From Cyrtodaria siliqua (taxonomy: Eukaryota; Mollusca; Bivalvia; Adapedonta; Hiatellidae): DNA of 64,000 nt. Shown in pieces: positions 12,111 to 23,590 of this stretch (positions are counted from its first letter, which is position 1; every line of letters begins with the position of its first letter). The stretch spans positions 496,001-560,000 of the forward strand of contig JAWPHD010000135.1 in the NCBI GenBank assembly GCA_037043455.1. Direction: 5' to 3'. The position numbers were made by a program, and so were the translations under genes. The notes beneath the pieces are model-generated. The model saw only the letters and a list, made by a program, of their open reading frames with translations, was not told the origin of the DNA and did not search any database.

Positions 12111-12304
12111 ACAAACTGGCGTTATTGCCTTTTTGTTTCAAAATACTTACGTGTTAAACTCTAGTTATACCAGTTACTGCCACACAGAGCGTTTGCTGAT
12201 ATCATTATCACAAGTTTTTTGTTTCACAGTATGTTGTCCATCAACACATCTGTATGGTATGAATTATCGACCATGTAAAACAAGCATTATTAATTAACGA
12301 CTTA

Positions 12305-12901
12305 ATATCGCCCGTGGTTTGCTGGAAACTGCACGCATTATATGTTAAAAGCAAGGGCGATATGGAGAGAAACTCGGCCAATATGAGAAAACTCGGCCAA
12401 TATGAAATTCAAGCAATTTGATTGGATAAGCCAACACGGCCAATATGACCAAGCCTTTGTTTTCTTTAAGGACGCCATTTTGAAAAAAAATAACACAACG
12501 TCACAGCTTTGTTCGCCTATGTTATGTTGACAATCAAAATAATTAAAGTTTGATTATTTGTAAATTCGGTTACATCGACTCCGCTGAAATATAGCTATTA
12601 TCTCGTTTGTGTGTGATTTTCTCACGCGCCATCGAGCGGTAACAGTGGAAGATTGATTTGAATCCGATGCTTTTTATTACATGTTATATTGAACATATAG
12701 CTCTTGTTTTTCCTTACCCGTAAATGATATTTAAAACATAGGAATAACGAGAGATATTAAGTAGTCCATTAATAAAAATGTCATTAATTAAATGTTTTCA
12801 TATTGGCCCAGTTACTGGTCCTCGGACTGTCATATTGGCCCGCGGCCTTCGGCCTTTGGTCAATATGACAGTCCGTCGACCAATAACTGGGCCAATATGA
12901 A
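12305..12901. repeat. GGCCAATATG foldback element
   Basis: A small inverted pair (ATATCGCCC at 12,305 and GGGCGATAT at 12,355) and repeated CGGCCAATATGA words mark the left part. The right end (12,797-12,901) is a 105-bp palindrome in which TTCATATTGGCCCAGTTACT pairs with ACTGGGCCAATATGAA around a GCGGCCTTCGGCC loop. The word use resembles the foldback at 4.2 kb, so they may be related. No coding region. Confidence 0.65.
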
Positions 12902-13605
12902 TACACCTAATTAATAACATCATAGGACACCACGTAACGTGTCGCAATCTCGGGTGAGGATAATAAAAGTTTATCAACTGGAGATGTGAACAGCAGGATT
13001 ATGTTATATATTTAACACAACGTATATGATTCATAAACTCAGTGATGCCACATTGGCACCATTAAAATATCCAAAATTCTGCCGCAATATTAAAATGACA
13101 CTATCTTGACATCTTCGGGATGGTAAAAATTGTGTACTATTGATTTTATTAATATTCAGTTCTTCTCAACCCGGGGCTTGAGGGCGTGAGCGGTAGCGAG
13201 CATATTTCACTACCGCTCATGAACAGTCTCAATCAAACCGAGACTATAATATTTCGTATGTGTCGTTTTCGGCCGTTTCCAAAGTTCCATTATCATACTC
13301 TTTTTCATGCATCATATAGGACAATCATTTTATTTACGTCTAAGACTAGGTTGTGTGAGTCAAGGAATACATGTTTAACCTCAGTTTATTTAAAAGGTAA
13401 ACACAAATATCACGATGGTCGCCAAAATGACTGCCGTTGCATTATAATAGCAATACCTGGCCTGGAATTCTACGATGCCATTGCGTTCGGACGCTGCGGT
13501 TTCTATAGGATCCTATATCTCATTTTTTTCAAACTATTCTTAGACTTCAAGTATTCAAATTTAGTTTTTATATCGTATTTTAAAATCTGGAATCCAGGAA
13601 TCTCA
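12902..13605. other. repeat-derived non-coding segment
   Basis: A stem TGAGCGGTAG/CTACCGCTCA lies at about 13,186-13,222 and an AGTCTCAATCAAACCGAGACT hairpin follows. A 140-codon open frame overlaps the hairpins and is probably accidental. Confidence 0.4.
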
Positions 13606-14470
13606 TAATAAGTTTGTTTTAGTTCCTGCTGATAAGCAGCTAATACTATAATTATCGTTTAACGCCTCCATTACGTCAATGTTTTATCTCAGGAACTCGG
13701 AAGTACTAATTCGAATACTCCATTGCAATCTACTGAAGATTATGTTGTTTCGACGCATATCACTCAGTGCAAGATGTTCAAGGCTGGAATAGACGAAATG
13801 CAAGACAGACTTCCAACGATGTACTGGATTCTCAATTACACAAACAACCATATAAAGCCCGCTTTATTTCCAATTATAGTTCTTCCACCACTACACATAT
13901 CTTCAGACATTTAACATCTTGTCTTGTCTTACTGCCATTAAAGATCACGTTAAACAATATTGTTCTAAAGCTTATGCAAATTCCGGGATTAATTTATTTT
14001 GGTCTATTTAAAATTCAGACGACGTTCTTGATAACATTTGCAATAAACGTCAAGCTTCTTCTGTAAGTACTTATGATGTTTCTACATTATATTCAACTTT
14101 ACCACACAACCTTATCAAAGACAAGACTATTGCTCTCATTCAAACAGCTTTTGCTAGTGAAAATACTACATCTTTGGCCTGTTACAATATTAAAGCGTTT
14201 TCTACTAACAGCAGTTTGGAAAATTACACTATGTGGACTTGCCATGAAGTTTGTGAATCACTTATTTTTCTATTATATTATATTTTCGTCAGGTATGGAA
14301 CTACCCTTTATAGACAAATTGTTGGTATCCCTATGGGTACGAACTGTGCACCCTTGTCACAGATTTGTTTTTATATTGCTATGAACGATATTTCATACTG
14401 AGTCGGTCTAGCATTTCTTATTCGACTTTTATACTTATTTTAAGTTTGTAGAAGGGTCAATCACCAAGCG
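13606..14470 (+). pseudogene. Penelope-like reverse transcriptase, N-terminal and core fragment
   Basis: Parts in different frames give an ordered protein: FVLVPADKA (about 13,610), SQELGSTNSNTP, HITQC...LPTMYWI, KQPYKARFI, LTSCL, then STYD(V/F)STLYSTLPHNLIKD (14,064-14,120) and YRQIVGIPMGTNCAP (about 14,310-14,355). These are motifs of a Penelope-like/telomerase-group RT family common in aquatic invertebrates; the GIPMG block precedes the usual palm YLDD box. Frame changes near 13,830, 13,920 and 14,070 and loss of the sequence after GTNCAPLSQ show it is dead. The family name is from motif memory, so a related RT clade is possible. Confidence 0.6.
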
Positions 14471-14699
14471 TGAAATGCGTTGTAATATTACAGGGTCGTC
14501 TCCTGTTCTGACGACATTCCTGAATAATGTTGTACATTGGTCAGGAATTCCGTCAGAACCCTTTAATATTTTAAATATTTAGATCACATCTCCATTTAAT
14601 AAATGTTGTGATATTCCTAGTTCGTAATACCGTCTGGATGAACATCACCATTGCGTGAGTATTGATTCAAACTATTCTTGGGTAAGGTGTCCGAATACA

Positions 14700-15050
14700 T
14701 ATATGATGAGGGACTGCGTATATGATGACCTACTGACCACCTTATCAGAGCAGATGATTGAAGTTTGATGTTTGTCTGCAAGTGTGTCTTGTCGCGCCCT
14801 CAATGGTTTATTCTCTCGCTGCTCTGGCTTCTGCCAAGTCATTGAGTACCTTCTTTATGGCTTTCTAGGCTATTTTTTTTTGTATTTATATAGACACTAG
14901 CATCTTTGTGTTTTACTTATATTGCCTATTAATGCTGCCTGTTGTTAGAGAATAGTTCATGTCGGGGATTTCTTTATTGACACTGTCACGTTTTATTTGG
15001 TTGACGGTAATGATGAGGTTTGGTGCACCCTAGAACCTGGTTTAAACAAC
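14700..15050 (+). repeat. Penelope-like element 3' region, copy 1
   Basis: Low-level coding decay is followed by a non-coding tail that matches 51,838-52,047. Shared words are TGCCAA(G/A)TCA, TATGGCTTTCTA, TTTATATA, TTGCCTAT and GAGGTTTGGTGCACC. Since the other copy follows a Penelope C-terminal coding fragment, this is the 3' end of the same family. Confidence 0.55.
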
Positions 15051-15200
15051 CAGAGTTCTTGTTTGCCACTAACTATTCCAAGGCGGTAGCCCGTTTTGTG
15101 TTTGTGACGTCATATGCATTTATTCCTTATTAACATTGTCATTCATATTTATCTTTGGGTACTTTTGAGTTTAATGTGTTCTGTGAGTTCGACGTTTATA
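15050..15200 (+). repeat. Penelope-associated repeat, direct copy
   Basis: Inverted partner of 11,930-12,110. It follows the element 3' region immediately, as a terminal repeat would. Opposed pseudo-LTRs are a known arrangement of Penelope-like elements, but the assignment here is inferred from position only. Confidence 0.5.
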
Positions 15201-16558
15201 CTTATTTTTAGGGTTATGCATTTACGTCAATTCTGGATTGATATCAAAGTGTACCAAAAACATTATAGTCAGCCATAACTCTTTTCGAGTGGAAAAAAAT
15301 ACACCAGTTGCGTTTACTTATGTAATATAAAAAACCAATCGCATTTGCCTCAGCAATGATTTATTCAAGTATGAAACTGGGTCTCCGCGTTTTCGCAATG
15401 TGTATTTGTTCAAGATATGGTTGATGAATGTTGCTTTCCCAACAACCCATATGTATATTGATATCATATCCAGAGATAGCAGGTAAAGGTTGTGATACAA
15501 TAGCTGAATGAGGTTGTTTTCTGTCGCTACAATTCGTACTATAATGAGTACTTAGATTGTATGCATTTATGTCGACTTTAAAGTCTCCGGTCCATAGCCA
15601 ACTGAAACTCAATATAGAAAAAAAATCTATGACGACAAAACTCAATATAGGACAAATTCTATAACGACAAATATTTTACTAATGAAGGAGTTATTTATTT
15701 CTCAGTTACAAAAGTTGATATGAGTCCCACAAAGAGTCACGCGATAAAGTCAAATCATGTCAATTCGTGTACGGTTATAATATAAGTTTATTCAGGAGCT
15801 ATTACAATATTATGTCATAGCAAATCCATCCCTTCAATGCGTAATTAACTGCCACATTTGTATGCCACGGTAGTCCCAAGGGCTTGAATTTTTTTTGTTT
15901 CATTCACTTAAAGAATAGCAAATCTAGCACATAAATAATATAAATGAATTTAGTGGTATCTGAACAAACTAGAATTCGCAAAACACGAAAAGTGGTCGTC
16001 CTCGTGGCTTTGATATTTCGAGCAACAGATTTTATTTTTAACAAAGAAACTATTTTTAAGACATTCCAGGAAGTTGTACAGTGATCAGAGACGTTCCGCT
16101 TTATATGCAGCAGAGTGCAAAAACAATTGCTTAGTGAGACGTGAACTAGTGCATTACCGTGACAGATGATTCAAAATTAAAAGTATATTAAAAAGTCGAA
16201 TAAGATGCGTCAAATTTACAGAACACATTCTTGTTCAGCAAAAAAATGTACATACGCTTACGCCTTCATCAGGGGTACACAAACACGAAAAGAACAAATA
16301 CGAAACAAAAAACACTAAATACACGGCAGTTTAAATAAAACTTATCGTTTGGCAGTGTTGCAGGGATTGCTTACTTTGAATAGACACTCTGGAGCCAAAT
16401 GTGATACTAATAAAAGAACAAAGAACTAACACTGACAAACGATAAGTTGTTTTTTCCCCATCTATTAATTTATTCCAACATTTTCGTACACCCTCGGGGA
16501 TCCAGTGCTTTTTGAAAGGTGTTTTGTAGATGTATGTATTTGCTCACCCTTATATATT
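15201..16558. other. non-coding, nothing recognised
   Basis: AT-rich sequence with a short internal duplication (CTCAATATAGAAAAAAAAT / CTCAATATAGGACAAATTCT near 15,610-15,660). No coding signal was found. Confidence 0.45.
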
Positions 16559-16594
16559 TATATATGTGTGTGTGTTTGTGTGTGTATGTGCGTG

Positions 16595-16631
<37 letters not shown>
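16559..16631. repeat. (GT)n microsatellite, impure at left
   Basis: A TG/TGTG run with a few CG or AT interruptions, pure for its last 30 bases. It abuts the head of a SINE. On the minus strand it yields a Thr-His run that is not a protein. Confidence 0.95.
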
Positions 16632-16633
<2 letters not shown>

Positions 16634-16825
16634 CGCTGTGGTCTAGATGTAGAGCGTTGGACCCATGATCGAAAAGTCGTGGGTTCGATCCCCGACATTG
16701 CCCTGAGCAAGACACGTTATCTGCATTAGCTTAGTACTGTTTCTACACAGGAAGACATCGAGAGATATTGAATTAAGTTCATAGAGCTTTCGTTACAATC
16801 GATGTAAAATAAATAAGTTTAAACT
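16632..16825 (+). mobile_element. tRNA-derived SINE
   Basis: The head shows both internal Pol III promoter boxes: an A-box-like GTGGTCTAGATGTAGAGCG and a B-box GGGTTCGATCCCC (16,681-16,693). The anticodon arm is disrupted, so it is not a tRNA gene. The body then has CTGAGCAAGACACGTTATCTGC, a phrase typical of tRNA-SINE bodies in molluscs, and the tail ends in AAAATAAATAA. Length about 195 bp. It would be Pol III-transcribed and mobilised by a LINE. Confidence 0.75.
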
Positions 16826-18111
16826 ATAAATCTATATAGATATATATTTACAGATAAAGTGTGAGCTATCACAACAGGGGTAACACCTTCGATATTTCAC
16901 TGGCAACGAAGTCCACCGGGTGTTTAAATCGTGTTCTTTGCGGGGGTAATAAACGGCACTATAACCATTTCGTCATCTCAGTTTTCAAAAAACGTAGATA
17001 TACAAAAAGAAACGGAAAAGTAGCATTCAAGGACGACAGTCAACCATAAAAAAGACTGCATTCTTTAAGATTTAGACTAATAATTACTTGAAAATAATTA
17101 AAGACACTTCAGTACATGTTATAGTAAATATTTATTGATACATGTCTTTTTAAATAAATGGACACACTGTGTAAACATGCATAATAACTAATAATCAAAC
17201 TTTTGAATGAGTAAACCCCAGTCATTTGTTATGACTTTTAAGTTACAGGTTACAGAAATAATGGCATTTAAATTTTCAGGCTAGAATCAATTTCTTTGTT
17301 AAGTATATGCATTCTCTAATTACAAAACATATATGTTTCATTTCTTAAAGTATAATATTCACTTATCTTGTTATTTCATGCTGATACAGTGTTTTCTTTG
17401 CTATGTATATCTTAAGAATGATACTATAAGTCTTTTAACATATAGCAAACATATTTAGTCAAATATTACGCTAAATAGATAGTAAATGAAATCTCCGTAA
17501 ATCCGTGAAAAGGATAACTAACTATAGCATACTTATGTAGCCTCGAATATATGTTGCATACAAACATATTCATCAAATAGGCGACAAAAAAGTATTATTT
17601 TGAGTTATAAAGGTATTTTACAATATTACATTTTAAACAATTGTCATTACAATTATAAATATTAATTATGTATGCATTTTCTAAAATATACCGTCAATAC
17701 AATATATAAGTGATTGTGTAACACATTAAAAACAATGTGTCAAATGCACAAGTAGTTTACTATATTGAGCGGTAGATATGTTCATAACATATTATCTGAA
17801 CATGATAACAAAACGAACTCTGTAATATAATATAGAAAAGCCAGATGCAAAAGTCTAACAAGAAGGGTAGTACTACAAAACTCATCCACCCAAAGAAACA
17901 GGCGTGATTTAAACAACAAATGATTATTTCGTTATATACGTCTGACAGTAACGTGTGAGGCATAATAAAACATTTAAGGGTTTTATGTGTCATATATATG
18001 TATAGAGACATGTTTCTGCGTATAGCATTTAACAAATGGTATGTTTAATACCATAAGAATATATATTCAGAAAGAGACACGTGAACAAATGTCTATGATT
18101 AGAATCTATGT
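16826..18111. other. AT-rich 3' flank of the GPCR gene
   Basis: No coding region was recognised. It should contain the 3' UTR and poly(A) site of the minus-strand GPCR. TTTATT (AATAAA on the minus strand) occurs at 17,131-17,136, but several AT-rich candidates exist and none can be chosen. A segment near 17,018-17,053 (AGCATTCAAGGAC...GTCAACCA) recurs at 21,502-21,545. Confidence 0.4.
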
Positions 18112-19263
18112 TCAATGGGTACAGGAACGTGTACGGTGTTCTACCTGTAGTAAATTAACATCTATCGCTATATTCGTTTCAATAGGCGATGCAATTGTTT
18201 GTCTTCTTATAGTTTTTATAGAATTTGTTTTTTCGACAATGTTATAAGCGACCCTCTCAGAACAGTACCATTTCATAAATGTTTGTCTAAACACAATCCT
18301 GAACTTGACTCCAAACACATAATAAACGAAGACGTTTATAGCTAATGAAACGTAGTACACCAGAAGTGTTACAGTTTGTATTGTAGCGTTTAGAGGAGAA
18401 ACGACAGTTTCACCGTCAATAAAAGCCTTAACCATCAGGTGTATCCGTACCACGTGTGATGGTACGTTAAGACAAAGGAATATTATGGTTACAGCACATA
18501 GCATTTTTGTAACCTTAGCTAAAGGGTTTTGTGAAATAGTTTGCGAGAAGGAGCTCAGCCGTCTGCGTAGATTAACCGAATGTACAGCTCTCGTTGATAT
18601 GGCTACCATAAGGACAAACATACATACTGTGGGTATCACAAGTGTGAACAGAGTATCCGTATAAACCATGCCTCGTATGACGTCATAGTACGTTGGGATT
18701 GGAAAACAATCAGATGTCATTGTCCAGAACGGGAAAGTATAGCAACAAACGGCGATTATGATAAGTAGGCCAATAACTATCACGGCATGTCTGGTTTTAC
18801 ATAATCGCTGCAACATGAACGGCTTACATATTCGAATATAGTTTTCAGCTGTGACAAAGACCACTGACCAAACTGAAACACAGCCACAAATATACGTCAG
18901 AAATACCAGAATCTGACATATTCCTGGCACTTTACTTAGATGGAGTTCAAAAGTCGACGAAGTCCAAATAAACAACAAGATTGCTAAGAAACAGCTGTCA
19001 AACACCGCACGTGTGGCTAGAAATATGTTGCATGTTTTGTTGCGCAAAGGTTTCTGCAGAAAAGTTATAAAAGACAAAGTGTTTCCCAAGATGCCAAACA
19101 TGCAAACACATGGCAGGATATATTTTTCAATTGTGTGTGTGATCTCTTCATGTACACTATCACTGATACATTTGGTGGAGTTCTCGAAAGCGGTTACCAC
19201 GTTATCATTCATAGTAGATACTGAAGAATTACCATGTGTCTCCAGTTCGAGTAGTTGATCCAT
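18112..19263 (-). CDS. class A (rhodopsin-like) GPCR, neuropeptide-receptor type
   Basis: A 383-aa seven-transmembrane receptor starting MDQLLELETH, predicted to sit in the plasma membrane and signal through G proteins. The N-terminus has glycosylation sites at N12 and N28. TM1 (about 46-69) has GN at 60-61, TM2 (78-101) D89, TM3 C116, which can pair with C186 of the second outer loop, TM5 203-227, TM6 252-278 with P268, and TM7 293-318. The layout fits the FMRFamide/thyrotropin-releasing-hormone/secretagogue receptor-like group expanded in lophotrochozoans. The ligand cannot be told. Two switches are unusual: the DRY box reads E140-N141-Y142, losing the arginine, and NPxxY reads N310-V-F-V-Y314. 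I chose the second Met: the upstream in-frame ATG lies in the polypyrimidine tract of a 3' splice site (TTTTTTTTCCAG, AG at 19,267-19,268) two bases before the AAAATGG start context. The coding region is one exon. Confidence 0.9.
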   Translation of the reverse strand: MDQLLELETHGNSSVSTMNDNVVTAFENSTKCISDSVHEEITHTIEKYILPCVCMFGILGNTLSFITFLQKPLRNKTCNIFLATRAVFDSCFLAILLFIWTSSTFELHLSKVPGICQILVFLTYICGCVSVWSVVFVTAENYIRICKPFMLQRLCKTRHAVIVIGLLIIIAVCCYTFPFWTMTSDCFPIPTYYDVIRGMVYTDTLFTLVIPTVCMFVLMVAISTRAVHSVNLRRRLSSFSQTISQNPLAKVTKMLCAVTIIFLCLNVPSHVVRIHLMVKAFIDGETVVSPLNATIQTVTLLVYYVSLAINVFVYYVFGVKFRIVFRQTFMKWYCSERVAYNIVEKTNSIKTIRRQTIASPIETNIAIDVNLLQVEHRTRSCTH

Positions 19264-21252
19264 TTTCTGGAAAAAAAACAAACAATTGAAAGAGTGATGC
19301 TCATTGGTTTTGTTAAATCGTCAGTTGCTATATTTTAAACTAGCATAAACCCATTATTAAAAAGGCATAAATGGTAGTATATGAATATATACATCTTTAT
19401 TCCTGTGTCATCCGGTCGTGTATTGAGGTTTTTAAATCAATATTTCAAAAGTTAACTTCACTGGTGTCCGAATGGATTGCGACGGTCTTGCGCAAAAGCA
19501 CATAATATTATTAATTATACTTATAAATAATAATCAAATACGCGATTAAGTAAGTAAAATATGTTCATTATCGTGCCAAAAGTTATAAAATGCATACTTC
19601 CATTATTTGTATTAAGCACAAATTGTAAAACAAATTTTAAAACACTCGACAACAATAATAAGGCTGTTCATACCCCATTAAATAAATCATCAAGGAAAGA
19701 AAACAACTTTTTTTAAAAACAAACACGAAACAATGAAACTTATAAGTGTGACACTATACAATTATTTTCTTGAAAAAGATAATCTGAAAGCTCATTAACA
19801 GTTACTAAACACATACGGGGTTAACTTAGGTCGTTTTTAAAATAATAAATTTATTTTAGAATTTAAACAAACCCCAATCCCAAATTATGCGTTATACCAT
19901 GACATTATTTCCGGTCTAAAACACGTGCTAAATATGTTTCGAGACATGAGCTAGTGTTGAAAATATGTTCAGTCAATTGAATGTCCAAATTAATCAATTC
20001 AAACAAAGAAAGATTATTTTCAAAGGACATCAAAGTAACATTGAACAACATAGAAAAAAACAATTTTTACTAGAGCTAAGAGTGCATTTGATTGTTTTCA
20101 CTTATGATTATGAGACAAGTTCTAATTAATAAAGCATACACATTTATAATTATCACATTCTTTTTACCTCAACATAAAAGACAAAGCATATATTTCAGTC
20201 TTATACCGTTCCGTACATGTTTCACATATGTAAATGTATTTTGCATAGTAAAGACATAACACATAATCCTCATCTTAGGTAATACATATGCAGCGTTGTA
20301 TGTATGAATATATGTCTATTTTAATGGGTTATAATTGCCGTCTGTTTAGCATCTATAAACACAATATATATCTTTATTTCCCCACGATCGTAGATTCACA
20401 TATATAAGTACAAACACTACAAAGTTGCATTTAAACATAAAGAACATGTATATAAAATGAACAGGGACAAATACACAAGTACATTTAAAAATGTTATCTG
20501 ATTTTACAGTTCTTTCAAACTAATAGAGCGTCTCAAGTAAATGATAATATATTAAAGAAGTGATACATATGCATAAATGATAGATAGAAAAAGAGCATAT
20601 TTCAGTAGTTGAAAGTCATTAGAAAAACCTTGTTACATCTCTAGAAATTAAGTAAGTCATCATTCACCATATTGTAAACTACTATATATTTTACCTCGGC
20701 TTTTTCAATGTTTCATTATTATTGATTTTATTTTGGTAATCACTTTTGACGTAATGATTTCCGAAACTTAACTGTACAGACCTCTGCCTCTGCCCGCGTG
20801 GGTTCACCCCATGGTGGAGGCATGTCTGGTAGGAAACTTCGTCCTAAATTTCAACCTTCTCCCTCTGAGATTGCTGTCTCAATATAACCTAATATGATGA
20901 TGGTGTGTTAAACCCGCTCTATCATTCATTGATATAACATAACAGTATCACTTTTGTTTGTCCGCTTATATCCATATCAATAATCACGCATGTGTAATTT
21001 TCACAAGCTGTTCTCTTTACAGTATAACTTTAGGAAAATGAAAAAGAATACCTTAACTTGTCACAGTAACAATTAAGTCGGAGTACAGTATATTATGTTT
21101 TCTCAATACTCACGCAATATTACACTAGTAAAGTAAGTTATGCCGTAAGGGTCACTAAATAAATCGCATACTAACCATTAACTGCTTGTCTTGTATCTGT
21201 GGTCACCAGCGCTGTATCGGAATATAATGGCGAGCTGCAGAACCGCACTTAC
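19264..21252 (-). other. probable 5' UTR intron of the GPCR
   Basis: Between the 3' splice site before the ATG (exon starts at about 19,266) and a GTAAGT donor at 21,252-21,247 (minus strand) lies about 2 kb of AT-rich sequence with no coding. It contains a SINE-like repeat at 20,765. The acceptor is convincing. The donor is the best-placed one because a TATA box lies just beyond it, but another donor (GTGAGTATT near 21,108) is possible. Confidence 0.4.
20765..20935 (+). mobile_element. probable SINE fragment
   Basis: A GC-richer island in the intron holds a B-box-like GTGGGTTCACCCCA, followed by GGCATGTCTGG-AGGAAACTTC and a tail GATGGTGTGTTAAACCC, the style of a tRNA-related SINE end. The head (A box) is not clear. 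It could instead be another kind of dispersed repeat. Confidence 0.35.
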
Positions 21253-21330
21253 TTTTCAATGACAATGTGTTCGCCAGTCTCTCACATAGCGTCAATTAAG
21301 CACTGTCTCTTTCCCATTTGGTATTTATAC
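21247..21330 (-). promoter_or_regulatory. candidate GPCR promoter and first-exon donor
   Basis: On the minus strand a TATA box (GTATAAATAC, 21,330-21,321) is followed, at the distance expected for a start site at about 21,293, by a short stretch ending in the donor GTAAGT (21,252-21,247). This would give a non-coding first exon of about 40 bases, spliced to the exon that begins just before the GPCR ATG. The spacing is good, but the exon side of the donor is weak (AAAA before GT). Inference only. Confidence 0.35.
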
Positions 21331-21534
21331 GATGCCACACAAGGCGATCATTCATGAAGCATCAGAATTTGCTAGGCGACGTGACGCCGTTTTGAATTAA
21401 TTTAAATGTCGGCAAAGCGCTATCGTCGTGAGAAACAGTATAAATGTTCAAACATATTGAGCCATTGTTTTATACGTGTGCTAAAAGTCGAACATGAAAT
21501 ATAGCATTCAAGGACCGCAGTCAACCGCAGTCAA

Positions 21535-21665
21535 CCACAAAAAGCACAGAAACCAACAACTTTTGTATACATAAATAAAAGGCAATATATGACATCACAA
21601 ACATAAAAGGGTTGAAAATAGGACTACAGCCTTTAAGCGGTCAGTGGCAAAAATGTCGTTATTAC
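21535..21665 (-). repeat. third copy of the Penelope-associated repeat
   Basis: A diverged match to 11,930-12,110 in the same orientation: GGCAATATATGACATCACAAAC, GGGTTGAAAATAGG and CAGCCTTTAAGCGG. No RT is near, so it is a solo copy. Confidence 0.45.
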
Positions 21666-23590
21666 AATATACATATACACATAATATTAAACAGATTTTT
21701 GGTGATTCATCGTTTTATGGCAATATGGTAAATGTATTGTTACTATTGTAACATTTACAACATATAATAATGTTTGCTACTTGAAGTACTTTGGCATTTA
21801 TGTCAAAGAATGAGTTGCATTTTCATTATTGTCTTATAAGGTGACACGCTGTCAATGTTTTTCTCAAACATACATAGGCAGACAGCATATACATTTCAGG
21901 GCAATTGCATTGCTTTTAATAGATGCATGTTATTGTTCTTTCGTGTTCTTCAAATTAAGTGAACAGCTGATCGAACAGTGCGATGGTAAACCAAAATGTA
22001 CAATAGCTTAATAGCGTTTGGGTAAGGTAGGGGTTCAAATAGAATCATTCGATCTGTGACAGGTGCTATGTATATGACAAAAATACATATTTTCGATGTG
22101 TTATAATAAATTAATTTCGCTTTGGTATTAACAATTTTACTTATCATAACAATTGAAATAGGACGAGGACAATTTAGGACACTCAGCGGGTCTGAATGGA
22201 AAGAATTGCTTGTGAAGCGGACGCTCTACGGCATCGCCATAAAAGCTAGGTCTGCGGCGAGACAGTAATAACGCAAATATAAACCTATATATTTTCAAAC
22301 ACCCCCAACTGAATCCTACTAGATACCTCATCATGTAACTCTTTTATATTTGTCACTCACAAAAAACACAACCCAGGTCCCTAGATACCTAAAAAAAAGA
22401 GCCCCCAACAGTAAATAGCCGAATCAGCGGGTGTGAACTCGAAAAAAAAAGCGAGACAGCGGGAATGTAAAACTGTCTATTTACATACACTCTAAACTGA
22501 GTCCTACTACACATTGAAGATATTAAACGTAATAAATAAAATACTACTGAGTTCGATTAAAACATTGATGTTGTTTGCCAACGACAGTAGTAATTTGCAT
22601 GTTTGCAACTGCATGAAATACATTGTGTCATTTTTAACGTTAAAGTCGCCAATTATGTTAAATAACGCATATATGTTGAAATCTTGAACATATTAGTTTG
22701 TGTTAAATTTATAGGTTGGAACTATTATGATTATTATATAGTTTAATATTACATTCCTGAGAGTTTGATGCTTATTATTTGTACCTGGAGTAGAATTACT
22801 ATTAACAACATAAACGAGTCATTTCATGAATATAATTTGTTCAGAAATACCCTGAAAATGTTTTATTTAGTATTTTAATATTAATAAATTAAATGAAATT
22901 CCCGCAAACAGTTGTGTAAGTGTTATTTAAAACGATGTGACTGAATTTCCTCAACGATGCTTGTCTTACATATCAAAATATTGTTAACGACGACGGAAAC
23001 GTTAAATACTCAATATACCAAAAGTCCTTATCCAAAAGAAACGAGTTTAGATAAGTTAAAGTCGTTCGAGGTATTACCAACACTTCAGTTGCAAGAAGAC
23101 GCAGGGCCAGTTGCAAACAACAACACATTTTTGCCACCACTTTTAAAACTTAGAACTGCATCCTAGTCGATTTTGGAACCAATTCAATGGTTTATTACAA
23201 CTATGTAAAGTATCAAACTATGTGGAAAGCAGTGGAAAGCAGGTTTAAAGAAAAAGTACCACTTCGAAATGACACATGTTAACCTATATCACTTTTGACA
23301 AATCCAGATATCGTTATAAAAATCAGTATCCACAAGGATGTTGTTAACTGTGTTATCCGGTTAGTAAATCATCGAATATAGTTTGGCATAAAGGTTTAAG
23401 ACATAAACTCTCAAAAATGTGTAGTTTTTCCAATGCATATCATTGCATCCTTTGCAATTTATAGCCCAGGTGTCTCACTGCACACGTCATATTTCCATTC
23501 AAGAAGGAGATATTGGAAATAATTATTGAAATTAAAAAATACCATCTGTTATAAAGGCATCTCGGTAAGAAACATGTTTGGTTGTTTGGT
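21666..23590. other. non-coding, nothing recognised
   Basis: AT-rich. A weak duplication (AACTGAATCCTACTAGA near 22,308 and AACTGAGTCCTACTACA near 22,494) is the only structure seen. The 69-codon frame at 22,957-23,166 has a fair composition but no domain or clear splice sites. Confidence 0.4.

Noticed and set aside
13186..13608. 140-codon plus-strand ORF
   Set aside because: Starts inside a hairpin repeat, ends at the Penelope remnant, and shows no domain.
16470..16715. 81-codon minus-strand ORF with Thr-His repeats
   Set aside because: Translation of the (GT)n microsatellite and a SINE head.
19264..19281. First in-frame ATG of the GPCR ORF (adds MFFFQK)
   Set aside because: It falls in the polypyrimidine tract of a 3' splice site; the next Met has the better context.
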